NCBI GenBank assembly: GCA_963695105.1
Contig: CAVOGC010000020.1
Location: forward strand, 1-15,835
DNA: 15,835 nucleotides
Direction: 5' to 3'
Source of the DNA: Competibacter sp963695105
GTDB taxonomy: Bacteria; Pseudomonadota; Gammaproteobacteria; Competibacterales; Competibacteraceae
How positions within the stretch are numbered: position 1 is the stretch's first letter; each line of letters starts with the position of its first letter. The position numbers and the translations under genes are program-made. The notes under the pieces are model-generated. The model saw only the letters and a list, made by a program, of their open reading frames with translations. It made no database searches and was not told where the DNA came from. Below, in pieces: positions 1 through 6,882 of this stretch.

Positions 1-179
1 GCGACATATTCATCCACCGTCAGCCGGCGTCGGCGCGGGGTTTTCGGGCGCGGCATCGCTGCGTTGGCCTGACCGGGGATGCCGTCGTGGCCACCATCGA
101 TGCCGGACATCACCGAAGTGGTGAACTCCGCACCGGCATTTTCGGGAACCCAGTCGGGTTTGTGGTATTTTTTGGTCAT
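1..179 (-). CDS. meaB: Probable MeaB/ArgK-type GTPase, N-terminal 59 codons (partial)
   Basis: This leftward reading frame opens with ATG at 179-177 and runs off the left edge without a stop. Its N-terminus reads MTKKYHKPDWVPENAGAEF and continues through a glycine-rich stretch to PRRRRLTVDEYV at the edge. MeaB proteins are P-loop GTPases that protect methylmalonyl-CoA mutase and help load its adenosylcobalamin. Several, as I recall them, carry a comparable leader (VPENAG, then RRxLTVDEYV) before the GTPase domain. The Walker A motif lies outside the window, so the call rests on this leader and on context: mutA and mutB lie upstream on the same strand, and mutase operons commonly end in meaB. 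The start codon overlaps the stop of the PIN toxin gene in an ATGA, suggesting coupled translation, and only a weak ribosome site (AGAGACC) precedes it. It could be another protein with this leader, but the mutase neighbourhood makes MeaB the best reading. Confidence 0.58.
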   Translation of the reverse strand, partial: MTKKYHKPDWVPENAGAEFTTSVMSGIDGGHDGIPGQANAAMPRPKTPRRRRLTVDEYV

Positions 180-592
180 GGTCTCTGAATTTCGTGCTGA
201 GGATAGGGCAAGAGGTTCAAGCCTGAAATAAATTTGTAGTCTCTTTGGTTTTTTGAGATGAAGGATGAGCTCAAAGTGAGTGCTGTTGCCGCAATCAAAC
301 TATCGGCAATCAGTAAACCGTGACTCAAACGGTAGAGACGGAGTAACTCAACGGCTTTTTCTGAGATGGTCTCATTCAATTTGATGGCTTGGAACAGTTT
401 AAGAAACTTATCCAGTTTGCGAAGTTCAGATTTATTGCGACAACCAACCATTAATTCCAGTTGAGTTACAACGCTGATGGCAAGTATATTGGTGTTATCT
501 GATTGATTTTGCTTTAGAAAATCGACTGCTTCTTGAATGCCACGACCAGCGTCAATTAGAATGTCCGTATCAACGATTATTAAATCGTTCAC
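176..592 (-). CDS. vapC: PIN-domain toxin, VapC-like ribonuclease
   Basis: This is a predicted PIN-domain endoribonuclease, the toxin of a type II toxin-antitoxin pair. From the GTG at 592 it is 138 residues, normal for VapC. The acidic metal-binding residues expected of a PIN fold are visible: Asp8 in VDTDILID, Glu46 in TQLELMVG, Asp97 in IADSLIAA and Asp118 in NQRDYKF. The enzyme therefore looks intact. I prefer the GTG at 592 because it overlaps the antitoxin stop as GTGA and has a G-rich stretch nine bases upstream. A GTG at 607 is an alternative that adds five residues but has no ribosome site. The gene ends in a TGA overlapping the start of the next gene (ATGA). Base composition is visibly richer in AT than the mut genes, consistent with horizontal arrival. 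The RNA target cannot be told from the sequence. Confidence 0.85.
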   Translation of the reverse strand: MNDLIIVDTDILIDAGRGIQEAVDFLKQNQSDNTNILAISVVTQLELMVGCRNKSELRKLDKFLKLFQAIKLNETISEKAVELLRLYRLSHGLLIADSLIAATALTLSSSFISKNQRDYKFISGLNLLPYPQHEIQRP

Positions 593-831
593 ATGCTTTC
601 GCCCCACTCGGATTTTCTGATTTTTCGAGTCCAGTTTGAGCTGTCAAATAAATCCTGTCGGTTGCTCCACATACCAATGAAGGGTTCGTTTTCCAGATTC
701 GCTTGACCAGGCTTCTGAGTGGCGCGATCAATTTTATAGCGCTGCCGCAGGAAGGCGATGAAATCGGCTACTTGTTGTTGAGCCTCGACGGGTAAGGAAA
801 AATATTCATCAAATAATTTCTGATGGGCCAT
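589..831 (-). CDS. DUF2281-type antitoxin (VapB-like)
   Basis: This 80-residue protein sits immediately upstream of the PIN toxin and overlaps its GTG start (GTGA). The N-terminal half has the pattern FSLPVEAQQQVADFIAFL followed by RQRY. That is the short helical dimerisation motif of DUF2281 antitoxins, which pair with PIN toxins. The C-terminal half (about residues 35-80) is polar, contains paired Trp residues and fits a flexible toxin-wrapping tail. The expected role is to bind and block the toxin and, as a complex, to repress their shared promoter. The ATG at 831 is preceded by a modest CAGAG ribosome site seven bases away. Small palindromes at 863-882, about 30-50 bases upstream, are candidate operators. 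Confidence 0.8.
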   Translation of the reverse strand: MAHQKLFDEYFSLPVEAQQQVADFIAFLRQRYKIDRATQKPGQANLENEPFIGMWSNRQDLFDSSNWTRKIRKSEWGESM

Positions 832-862
832 CTTAAACTCTGAATTAAAGTGATGTGGCTAT

Positions 863-882
863 GTAGGGCTACGCATCGCGTA
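863..882. promoter_or_regulatory. Overlapping small palindromes upstream of the toxin-antitoxin pair
   Basis: Two inverted repeats overlap here: GTAG-GG-CTAC (863-872) and TACGC-ATC-GCGTA (870-882). They lie 32-51 bases upstream of the antitoxin ATG at 831, within the 149-base gap between the unknown gene and the antitoxin. Toxin-antitoxin operons are generally autoregulated through palindromes near the promoter, so this is a plausible operator. No clear -35/-10 pair was recognised. The rest of the 832-980 gap holds nothing else I can name. Confidence 0.3.
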
Positions 883-980
883 TCGTCATTACATTGCATC
901 AGAAACCGTAGTCTTGGTCAGCGTTCACACTCCGAAATAACGACCTAAAAATAAGGTGTGCTGTGTATGTCTTGCTCAGG

Positions 981-1706
981 TCAGTTTGGAAATAATGGCA
1001 ACAATATGGAGGCAGTTTGAGAAAGTTGGGGTATGCCTAAATAGATAGTCAGAGTTGCTGCAACTGCGTTGAGGTTGTCCAGTACTCGCTGACCAAGCTC
1101 ATGATCCTTTAAGAAGGCAAAATATTTCTCGTCTCGATGAGCGTGGCCAATCATTGATTCGACCTGTTTGAGAATTACTTCCGTGCCAGTGATTTTATAT
1201 TCGCGCAACGTCTGAAGTAGAGCTGAAAGCTCTCTAAGTAAATATATCTTCAGGTTGTCTTCCAGTTCGCTGTTTTCGATCTCGGAAATCAGGGGTTTTA
1301 TTCGATCGATTAGAGTCACGATCTCTTCGTTTTTGACTGCTTGAACACCTAGCTTACTGTGTAAAAGGTCGGCTATGAGCCCGAGGGAATCTATGCAGTT
1401 GATATTAACATGATTAATGAAAGACTCCCATTTGCCGCTTAGCTGTTGGTGTATGAAAGCAGTATCGATCGGGTTGTGCCAACGAGCCGATGACTCGGCT
1501 TGATGGGGAAAGTGTGTTCGCAATAGAGATATAATCTCACTAGATAACTCCATTGCTTTCCCAAGTCTGGAAAATAAATCACTGGTATCATTTTGAGGTA
1601 TTTCAAGTAGCTTACGCCACACTGCGAGACACTTTTGATCTTTGTTTTCTTTGAGTCCGGCCTCAAGAATAGCCTTGAGGCGAGCGGCTGGATTATCGTA
1701 GAGCAT
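981..1706 (-). CDS. Hypothetical protein, 241 residues, predicted mostly helical
   Basis: I do not recognise this family. The 241-residue product is soluble-looking: there is no signal peptide and no clear membrane span, although the last 25 residues (ATLTIYLGIPQLSQ onward) are hydrophobic. Leu, Glu and Lys are abundant in heptad-like spacing, for example around residues 120-190, suggesting a helical bundle or coiled coil. No catalytic motif stands out. The gene is AT-richer than mutB and lies between the mutB terminator and the toxin-antitoxin pair, all on the same strand, so it probably arrived with that cassette. The ATG at 1706 has no good ribosome site. A hydrophobic tail next to a toxin-antitoxin pair could fit an accessory or defence-type protein, but nothing in the sequence proves that. 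Confidence 0.6.
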   Translation of the reverse strand: MLYDNPAARLKAILEAGLKENKDQKCLAVWRKLLEIPQNDTSDLFSRLGKAMELSSEIISLLRTHFPHQAESSARWHNPIDTAFIHQQLSGKWESFINHVNINCIDSLGLIADLLHSKLGVQAVKNEEIVTLIDRIKPLISEIENSELEDNLKIYLLRELSALLQTLREYKITGTEVILKQVESMIGHAHRDEKYFAFLKDHELGQRVLDNLNAVAATLTIYLGIPQLSQTASILLPLFPN

Positions 1707-1740
1707 GACTGGTGAGTTCTAACCTAAACATTATTCCAAT

Positions 1741-1769
1741 TGGCCCCCTCTCACATGGAAAGGGGGCCA
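1741..1769 (-). terminator. Hairpin after mutB, probable terminator
   Basis: TGGCCCCCT (1741-1749) pairs perfectly with AGGGGGCCA (1761-1769) around an 11-base loop. It begins 16 bases past the mutB stop. On the minus strand the stem is followed by ATTGGAATAATG, which is AT-rich but not a true T run. It is a plausible intrinsic terminator or 3' stabiliser for the mutAB transcript. It would separate mutAB from the unknown gene and the toxin-antitoxin genes. Confidence 0.55.
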
Positions 1770-1784
1770 TCCTTCACATCACCC

Positions 1785-3965
1785 TCATGCCGCAAGGCGT
1801 TCGTTCAACTCCATCAGCACCTTTTGCGCGGCGACCGGGACCACCGTACCGGGGCCGAAGATGGCGGCGGCGCCATTCGCCCTGAGGTACTCGTAGTCCT
1901 GGGCGGGAATCACGCCGCCGATGACGACCATAATGTCCTCGCGGCCCAGCTTCTTCAGTTCCCCAATGAGCTGTGGCAGCAGGGTCTTGTGACCGGCAGC
2001 CAGCGAACTCATGCCGACCACATGCACGTCGTTCTCCACCGCCTGGCGGGCGACTTCTTCCGGGGTCTGGAACAGCGCGCCGATGTCCACGTCGAAGCCA
2101 AGGTCGGCGAACGCGGTCGCGATCACCTTGGCGCCGCGGTCATGCCCATCCTGGCCAATTTTGGCGACCAGAATACGCGGCCGGCGGCCTTCGTTCTGCT
2201 CGAACTCGTCGGCCATCTGGCGGACCTTGGCGATCTCTTCGGCCTCGCCGAACTCGCTGCCATACACGCCGGAAATGGCGCGGATGATCGCCTTGTGCCG
2301 GCCAAACACCTTCTCCATCGCATCGGAGATTTCGCCCAGACTGGCGCGGGCGCGGGCCGCTTCCACCGCCTTCTCCAGCAAGTTGCCAGAACCGGCGCTG
2401 GCCGCTTCGGTAATCGCGTTCAGGCAGGCTTTCACCTTGGCCTCGTCACGATTGGCGCGCAGTTTCTGCAGGCGTTGCACCTGCGATTCGCGCACCGCCG
2501 TGTTGTCGATGCTGAGGATGTCCAGCGGGTCTTCCTTAGGCAGCCGGTACTTGTTGACGCCGACGATGGTTTCCTTGCCGGAGTCGATATGCGCCTGCTT
2601 CCGCGCCGCCGCTTCCTCGATGCGCATCTTGGGCAGCCCGGTCTCGATCGCCTTGGTCATGCCGCCCAGACTCTCGACTTCCTGGATGTGACCCCAGGCC
2701 CGCTTGATCAGCTCGTTGGTTAGCGCCTCGACATAGTAGGAGCCGCCCCATGGGTCGAGCACCTTGCAGATCGCCGTTTCGTCCTGAAGATAAAGCTGGG
2801 TGTTGCGGGCGATGCGCGCCGAGAAATCGGTCGGCAACGCGATGGCTTCATCCAGCGCGTTGGTGTGCAGCGACTGGGTATGGCCCAGCGCCGCCGCCAG
2901 CGCTTCGACGCAAGTACGGGCGACGTTGTTGAACGGGTCCTGCTCGGTCAAGCTCCAGCCCGAGGTCTGGCTATGGGTCCGCAAGGCCATCGACTTGTCG
3001 TTCTTGGGATTGAACTGCTTGATGATCTTGGCCCACAGCAGCCGTCCGGCGCGCATCTTGGCCACTTCCATGAAGTAATTCATGCCGATGGCCCAGAAGA
3101 ACGACAGCCGGGGCGCGAAGGTGTCGATGTCCATGCCGGCCTTGACGCCGGTGCGCACGTATTCCAGCCCGTCCGCCAGGGTGTAGCCCAGCTCCAGATC
3201 CGCCGTCGCGCCGGCTTCCTGCATGTGATAGCCGGAGATCGAGATGCTGTTGAACTTGGGCATCTCCTTGGACGTGTAGGCGAAGATGTCGCCAATAATC
3301 CGAATTGACGGATCGGGCGGATAAATATAGGTGTTGCGCACCATGTACTCTTTCAGAATGTCGTTCTGAATGGTGCCGGTGAGCTTGTCGTGCGGAACGC
3401 CCTGTTCCTCGGCGGCGACGATGTAGAAGGCCAGCACCGGCAACACCGCGCCGTTCATGGTCATCGACACCGACATTTGATCCAGAGGAATACCGCCGAA
3501 CAACACTTCCATGTCGAGGATCGAGTCGATCGCGACGCCGGCCTTGCCGACGTCGCCGACCACCCGCGGATGGTCGGAGTCGTAGCCGCGATGGGTGGCC
3601 AGATCAAAGGCGATGGACAAGCCTTTCTGCCCGGCGGCCAGGTTGCGCCGATAGAAGGCGTTGGACTCTTCCGCAGTGGAGAAACCCGCGTACTGGCGCA
3701 CCGTCCACGGTTGGGTCACGTACATGGCCGGGTAGGGGCCACGCAGGAACGGCGGCACCCCGGCGGCGTAGCCCAGGTGCTTGAGATCCTTGATGTCATC
3801 CCGTGTATAGAGCGGATTAACGTCGATCTGCTCCATGGTCGCCCAGACCCATTGCTCCAGGGTCTTGCCGGTGGTTTTTTCCACCATCGCCTTCCATTCG
3901 GCGAAACTGGGCTTGGGGAAGTCCAGGCCATAGGCCATGGAAGTGAAGTCAGGTGATTGGCTCAT
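1785..3965 (-). CDS. mutB: Methylmalonyl-CoA mutase, large (catalytic) subunit
   Basis: This adenosylcobalamin enzyme interconverts (R)-methylmalonyl-CoA and succinyl-CoA. The 726-residue length matches the catalytic subunit (728 in Propionibacterium). The N-terminal barrel carries the CoA/substrate signature PWTVRQYAGFST near residues 86-97, with Tyr92 matching the active-site Tyr89. A C-terminal B12 domain (about 590-726) contains KIGQDGHDRG. His608 is the expected lower cobalt ligand, with Lys602 and Asp606 equivalent to Lys604 and Asp608. All key catalytic residues appear present. The Arg of the family's YxFRPWT segment is Gln85 here, which may slightly alter CoA contacts. The ATG at 3965 overlaps the mutA stop as ATGA, with GGGGG eight bases upstream, so the subunits are translationally coupled. 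The product feeds succinyl-CoA, the substrate of sucCD in this window. A hairpin follows the stop. Confidence 0.97.
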   Translation of the reverse strand: MSQSPDFTSMAYGLDFPKPSFAEWKAMVEKTTGKTLEQWVWATMEQIDVNPLYTRDDIKDLKHLGYAAGVPPFLRGPYPAMYVTQPWTVRQYAGFSTAEESNAFYRRNLAAGQKGLSIAFDLATHRGYDSDHPRVVGDVGKAGVAIDSILDMEVLFGGIPLDQMSVSMTMNGAVLPVLAFYIVAAEEQGVPHDKLTGTIQNDILKEYMVRNTYIYPPDPSIRIIGDIFAYTSKEMPKFNSISISGYHMQEAGATADLELGYTLADGLEYVRTGVKAGMDIDTFAPRLSFFWAIGMNYFMEVAKMRAGRLLWAKIIKQFNPKNDKSMALRTHSQTSGWSLTEQDPFNNVARTCVEALAAALGHTQSLHTNALDEAIALPTDFSARIARNTQLYLQDETAICKVLDPWGGSYYVEALTNELIKRAWGHIQEVESLGGMTKAIETGLPKMRIEEAAARKQAHIDSGKETIVGVNKYRLPKEDPLDILSIDNTAVRESQVQRLQKLRANRDEAKVKACLNAITEAASAGSGNLLEKAVEAARARASLGEISDAMEKVFGRHKAIIRAISGVYGSEFGEAEEIAKVRQMADEFEQNEGRRPRILVAKIGQDGHDRGAKVIATAFADLGFDVDIGALFQTPEEVARQAVENDVHVVGMSSLAAGHKTLLPQLIGELKKLGREDIMVVIGGVIPAQDYEYLRANGAAAIFGPGTVVPVAAQKVLMELNERLAA

Positions 3966-6106
3966 TGGGCGACCCCCATTTTCTTTTGCAGCATGGTCAA
4001 CAGCGCCAGGCAGTTGGCGCTCAAGTGAATGAAGTCATCGATGCCGGCGGCCTTGAAGGCTTCGACGTGATCGGCCGGATAGCCAGCGAGCATCACGGTT
4101 AGACCTGCATTGGCCTGTTTGAGTTTTTGGACCAGCGGCGGGACGATCTCGGGATAGGTCGGGTCGGTGGAGCAGATCACCACGGCCTTGGCGCCCGAGG
4201 CCAGCGCCGCATCCGCCGCTTCCTCGGGGGTGCCGAAACCGGATGGGTAAATCGTTTCAAAGCCGCCCACCCCCAGGAAAGCCGTGACGAAATCGGCACG
4301 ACCCTTGTGCTGGGTCAGTGGCCCCATGGTGGCGAGAAAAACCAGCGGCCGCTGGCCGATACGGGCGACATAGGTTTCCGCCGCTTGCCGTAGCGCCTCG
4401 AACGCTTGCGCGCCACGATGGGCGTGGATGGGGTTGGTGGTGGGGCCGGCCTTGGCGCCGGTGCGCGCGGCTTGAGCGATTTCACCCAGGCTTGCCCCGG
4501 CCAGCGCCGCCTGAATCGCGGTGTCTACGCTGTTCGCGCCAGCCTTGGCCAGTGCGTCCAGGGCCGCTTGTTTCTGAGCCGCGTTGGCCGCCGCCCGAAA
4601 CTGGCTGAGCGCCGCGGTTCGCTCCGTCTGGACCGCCCACGCATCCACCGGCGCTGGCTCGATCCGGGTTTCCTTCATGTTCGGATACATGTTGGTGCCG
4701 ACAAAGATATCCTTGCGCTTGGCGATGTTGGCGGCCCGTTTGGCGGCGGTGTCGGCAATTTGGGATTGCGGCCAGTCGGCTTGGAGCGCTTTGGTCATGC
4801 CGCCCTGTTTCTCGACCTCCTGGAAGATCGTCCAGGTCTGGCGGGCAACCGCGTCGGTCAGGGTTTCCACATACCAGGAGCCACCGGCCGGATCGACGGT
4901 GTGAGTAATGTGGGTTTCCTCGCGCAGCACGGTATGGGTGTTGCGGGCGACGCGCCGGGAGAAGTCGTCCGGGACGCGCACCAGCTCGTCAAAGGGCGAA
5001 ATGTGCAGGCTATCGCAGCCGCCGACGATCGCCGAGAACGCTTCGGTGGTGCCGCGCAGCAGGTTGACGTGCGGGTCGTAAATCGTCTGGTTCCAGGCCG
5101 AGGTGCGGGCATGAATGCGCATCTTTTGCGACTCGGCATTGCCGCCGAACGCCTGGACAATCTTGGCCCATAGCAACCTTGCGGCGCGCAGCCGGGCGAT
5201 TTCCATGAAAAAGTTGGAGCCGATCGACAACGCGAAGCGGAAGCGGGGCGCGGCGTCATCCACACTCAGTCCGCGCGCTTGCATGGTGCGGAGGTATTCG
5301 ACGGCGGTGGCCAGTACGAAGGCCAGTTCCTGAGTGGTGCTGGCGCCGCCGTTATGGTAGGGGCTGCCCTGTACGGTCATCGTCTGCAATTGTGGCGCGT
5401 TGGCTTTGGCCCAGGCGGCGAGTTGCGCCATCACGTCGTAGATGCCGTCCAGATCGCGGGGTAGCCGACCATCGCGGGCCAACTGGCCCAAGGGGTCCAT
5501 GCCGATGGCGCCGCGCACCTTGGCCAGCGATTTGCCCTGTTTTTTCACCAGCGCCGCCAGCAGCGCGGTGAAGGTCAGGGCGCTGGTGCTGGCCTGAATG
5601 AAAAGAGGGGTGCTTTCGAGGTCAACGCCGTCCAGCGCCTGGGCGAGATCGTCGACACTGGAGATGGACAGGCCACCTTTTCCCACATCGTCGGCTTCGG
5701 CCTGATCGGCGTCGATACCGGCCAGAGTCGGACGGTCGAGCATCAGGTTGACGGCGTTCTGGCCGCGTGCCAAGTCAGCACGCAAGGCGGTGTTGAAAGT
5801 TGCCGGCGTCCCACAGGAGATTTCCTGAGCGACATCCCAGCTCCCGGCGACATAGCCCAGCGGGGCCGCGCCGCGCACGTAGGGGGCAAAACCGGGCAAA
5901 CCGTCGAGTTGCGGCAGGCCGGCGATATCCTCCTGCCGATACATGGGTTGCAGATCGATGTTTTCGTAGGTTTTGGTGACCAGCCGTTTTTCGAACGGCG
6001 CGCCCTTGAGGAATTTATCGACTACCTTTCGCCATTCCTCGTAAGAAGTAGGGGAAAACTCGTCGAAGGTGGGAGCGGGCAGATCCGCGGTTTGTGGGTT
6101 TGACAT
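3962..6106 (-). CDS. mutA: Methylmalonyl-CoA mutase, small subunit
   Basis: This is the non-catalytic partner of MutB in a heterodimeric mutase. From the ATG at 6106 it is 714 residues: a degenerate barrel followed by a B12-like domain from about residue 580. Where MutB has DGHDRG, this protein has MGPLTQHKGRADF, so the cobalt-ligating His motif is missing. That is normal for the small subunit and not a sign of decay. I choose 6106 rather than 6112 because GGAGG (6117-6113) would abut the 6112 ATG directly, while it lies six bases from 6106. The gene is first in the leftward unit and its TGA overlaps the mutB ATG. A TATACT hexamer at 6161-6156 is a possible -10 element, but no good -35 accompanies it. 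Confidence 0.95.
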   Translation of the reverse strand: MSNPQTADLPAPTFDEFSPTSYEEWRKVVDKFLKGAPFEKRLVTKTYENIDLQPMYRQEDIAGLPQLDGLPGFAPYVRGAAPLGYVAGSWDVAQEISCGTPATFNTALRADLARGQNAVNLMLDRPTLAGIDADQAEADDVGKGGLSISSVDDLAQALDGVDLESTPLFIQASTSALTFTALLAALVKKQGKSLAKVRGAIGMDPLGQLARDGRLPRDLDGIYDVMAQLAAWAKANAPQLQTMTVQGSPYHNGGASTTQELAFVLATAVEYLRTMQARGLSVDDAAPRFRFALSIGSNFFMEIARLRAARLLWAKIVQAFGGNAESQKMRIHARTSAWNQTIYDPHVNLLRGTTEAFSAIVGGCDSLHISPFDELVRVPDDFSRRVARNTHTVLREETHITHTVDPAGGSWYVETLTDAVARQTWTIFQEVEKQGGMTKALQADWPQSQIADTAAKRAANIAKRKDIFVGTNMYPNMKETRIEPAPVDAWAVQTERTAALSQFRAAANAAQKQAALDALAKAGANSVDTAIQAALAGASLGEIAQAARTGAKAGPTTNPIHAHRGAQAFEALRQAAETYVARIGQRPLVFLATMGPLTQHKGRADFVTAFLGVGGFETIYPSGFGTPEEAADAALASGAKAVVICSTDPTYPEIVPPLVQKLKQANAGLTVMLAGYPADHVEAFKAAGIDDFIHLSANCLALLTMLQKKMGVAQ

Positions 6107-6178
6107 GCACATCCTCCAGTGGGACGGGAACGCGATAAGTTTTGAGGGTATCGGAAGTATAACTGAAGATTCGGGCGA

Positions 6179-6203
6179 TTCCCGGCGTGAAGCCGGCCGG
6201 GAA
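6179..6203. promoter_or_regulatory. Perfect 8-bp inverted repeat in the mutA/epimerase spacer
   Basis: TTCCCGGC (6179-6186) and GCCGGGAA (6196-6203) form a perfect inverted repeat with a 9-base spacer, so the half-sites start 17 bases apart. It lies just upstream of the possible mutA -10 hexamer. This geometry suits either a dimeric regulator or an RNA hairpin. No T run follows on either strand, so a terminator is unlikely. The regulator, if any, is unknown. Confidence 0.35.
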
Positions 6204-6239
6204 ATCGATCGACCGCGGTTGCAATCATAATGCGGAATG

Positions 6240-6258
6240 ACATACTGAAAAGGTATGT
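6240..6258. promoter_or_regulatory. Inverted repeat ACATAC-N7-GTATGT, candidate operator
   Basis: ACATAC (6240-6245) and GTATGT (6253-6258) are perfect inverted half-sites. The match extends to eight bases with one mismatch (TGACATAC/GTATGTTA). The site lies 60-78 bases upstream of the epimerase GTG and directly abuts the pentanucleotide repeat. It is a reasonable operator for a dimeric regulator acting on the epimerase promoter, and perhaps on mutA as well. No promoter hexamers could be assigned with confidence. Confidence 0.35.
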
Positions 6259-6287
6259 TATCTTATCTTATCCTATCCTATCTTTTC
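6258..6287 (+). repeat. Pentanucleotide tandem repeat, six units
   Basis: Six consecutive 5-base units read TTATC x3, CTATC x2, TTTTC. They form a pyrimidine-rich tract of consensus YTATC, 31 bases upstream of the epimerase start. The tract stands out from the GC-rich surroundings. Such repeats can change copy number by slippage and so alter promoter spacing or leader length. Whether that happens here is unknown. Confidence 0.8.
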
Positions 6288-6317
6288 CCAACTCGAACCC
6301 CAATCTAGGAGGTCCTT

Positions 6318-6794
6318 GTGTCCGATAGACCGTTTAAAGTTCTGGGTATCCAGCAGATCGCCATCGGCGGGCTGGATAAGAGCAAGTTGAGCCGGCTGTG
6401 GGTGGATACCCTGGGCCTGACCTTGACCGGCAACTTCCGCAGCGAACGGGAGAACGTGGACGAGGATATCGCCGCCATCGGTTCCGGTCCGTTCAAGGTG
6501 GAAGTGGACCTGATGCAGCCGATCGACCCTGGCAAGGCGCCCAAGGTGCATGAGCCGCAACTCAACCACATTGGACTGTGGATCGACAATTTGGCGGCGG
6601 CGGTGGAATGGTTGATCGCCAAGGGAATGCGCTTCACGCCCGGCGGTATCCGCAAGGGCGCGGCCGGTTACGATGTCTGCTTCCTGCATCCCAAGGGCAA
6701 CGACGCCACGCCGCTGAGCGGCGAGGGCGTGCTGATCGAGTTGATTCAGGCGCCGCCGGAGGTGATTGAGGCGTTCGCCAAAGTTCAGGCTTGA
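6318..6794 (+). CDS. mce: Methylmalonyl-CoA epimerase-like VOC protein
   Basis: This gene probably encodes the enzyme that interconverts (S)- and (R)-methylmalonyl-CoA, supplying the mutase encoded divergently next door. The 158-residue product has two VOC half-domains. The C-terminal segment FLHPKG...GVLIELIQAP closely resembles the Propionibacterium epimerase (MHPKSGKGVLIELTQYP). Glu141 matches its metal ligand Glu141, and His84 (LNHIGLW) matches a metal His. The first ligand His of the DHVA motif is replaced by Gln13 (IQQIAIG), and the usual Gln of the second strand appears as Asp64. Gln is tolerated at the first position in human glyoxalase I, so a working metal site remains possible. The GTG start has an AGGAGG box (6307-6312) five bases upstream. 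A different VOC substrate cannot be excluded, but the mut genes argue for the epimerase. Confidence 0.75.
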   Translation: MSDRPFKVLGIQQIAIGGLDKSKLSRLWVDTLGLTLTGNFRSERENVDEDIAAIGSGPFKVEVDLMQPIDPGKAPKVHEPQLNHIGLWIDNLAAAVEWLIAKGMRFTPGGIRKGAAGYDVCFLHPKGNDATPLSGEGVLIELIQAPPEVIEAFAKVQA

Positions 6795-6819
6795 GCGACG
6801 GTTCGAGCGGTTGTTTGGC

Positions 6820-6846
6820 AAAAGCCCGGCGTAAGCCGGGCTTTTT
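6820..6846. terminator. Strong bidirectional intrinsic terminator
   Basis: AAAAGCCCGGC (6820-6830) pairs with GCCGGGCTTTT (6835-6845) around a GTAA loop. A T run follows on the plus strand and the matching A run precedes it, so it can work in both directions. It lies between the convergent epimerase and pilR genes and fits both transcripts. Confidence 0.93.
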
Positions 6847-6882
6847 GTTGCAACGGGGGGCGACCGATTCGAACGGCCGCCT

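Noticed and set aside
1439..1666. 75-residue minus-strand frame inside the unknown 241-residue gene
   Set aside because: It lies in another frame of the same strand within the longer gene, and has no ribosome site or domain.
1740..2723. 327-residue plus-strand open frame opposite mutB
   Set aside because: It mirrors the catalytic mutase gene, which is certain from its motifs. The antisense product is low-complexity and Arg/Gly/His-rich.
3962..6106. Loss of the B12-ligand His motif in mutA, as a sign of a pseudogene
   Set aside because: The small subunit normally lacks this motif. The frame is full length and coupled to mutB.
6240..6287. CRISPR-like array
   Set aside because: The 5-base units are contiguous with no spacers, so this is a simple tandem repeat.
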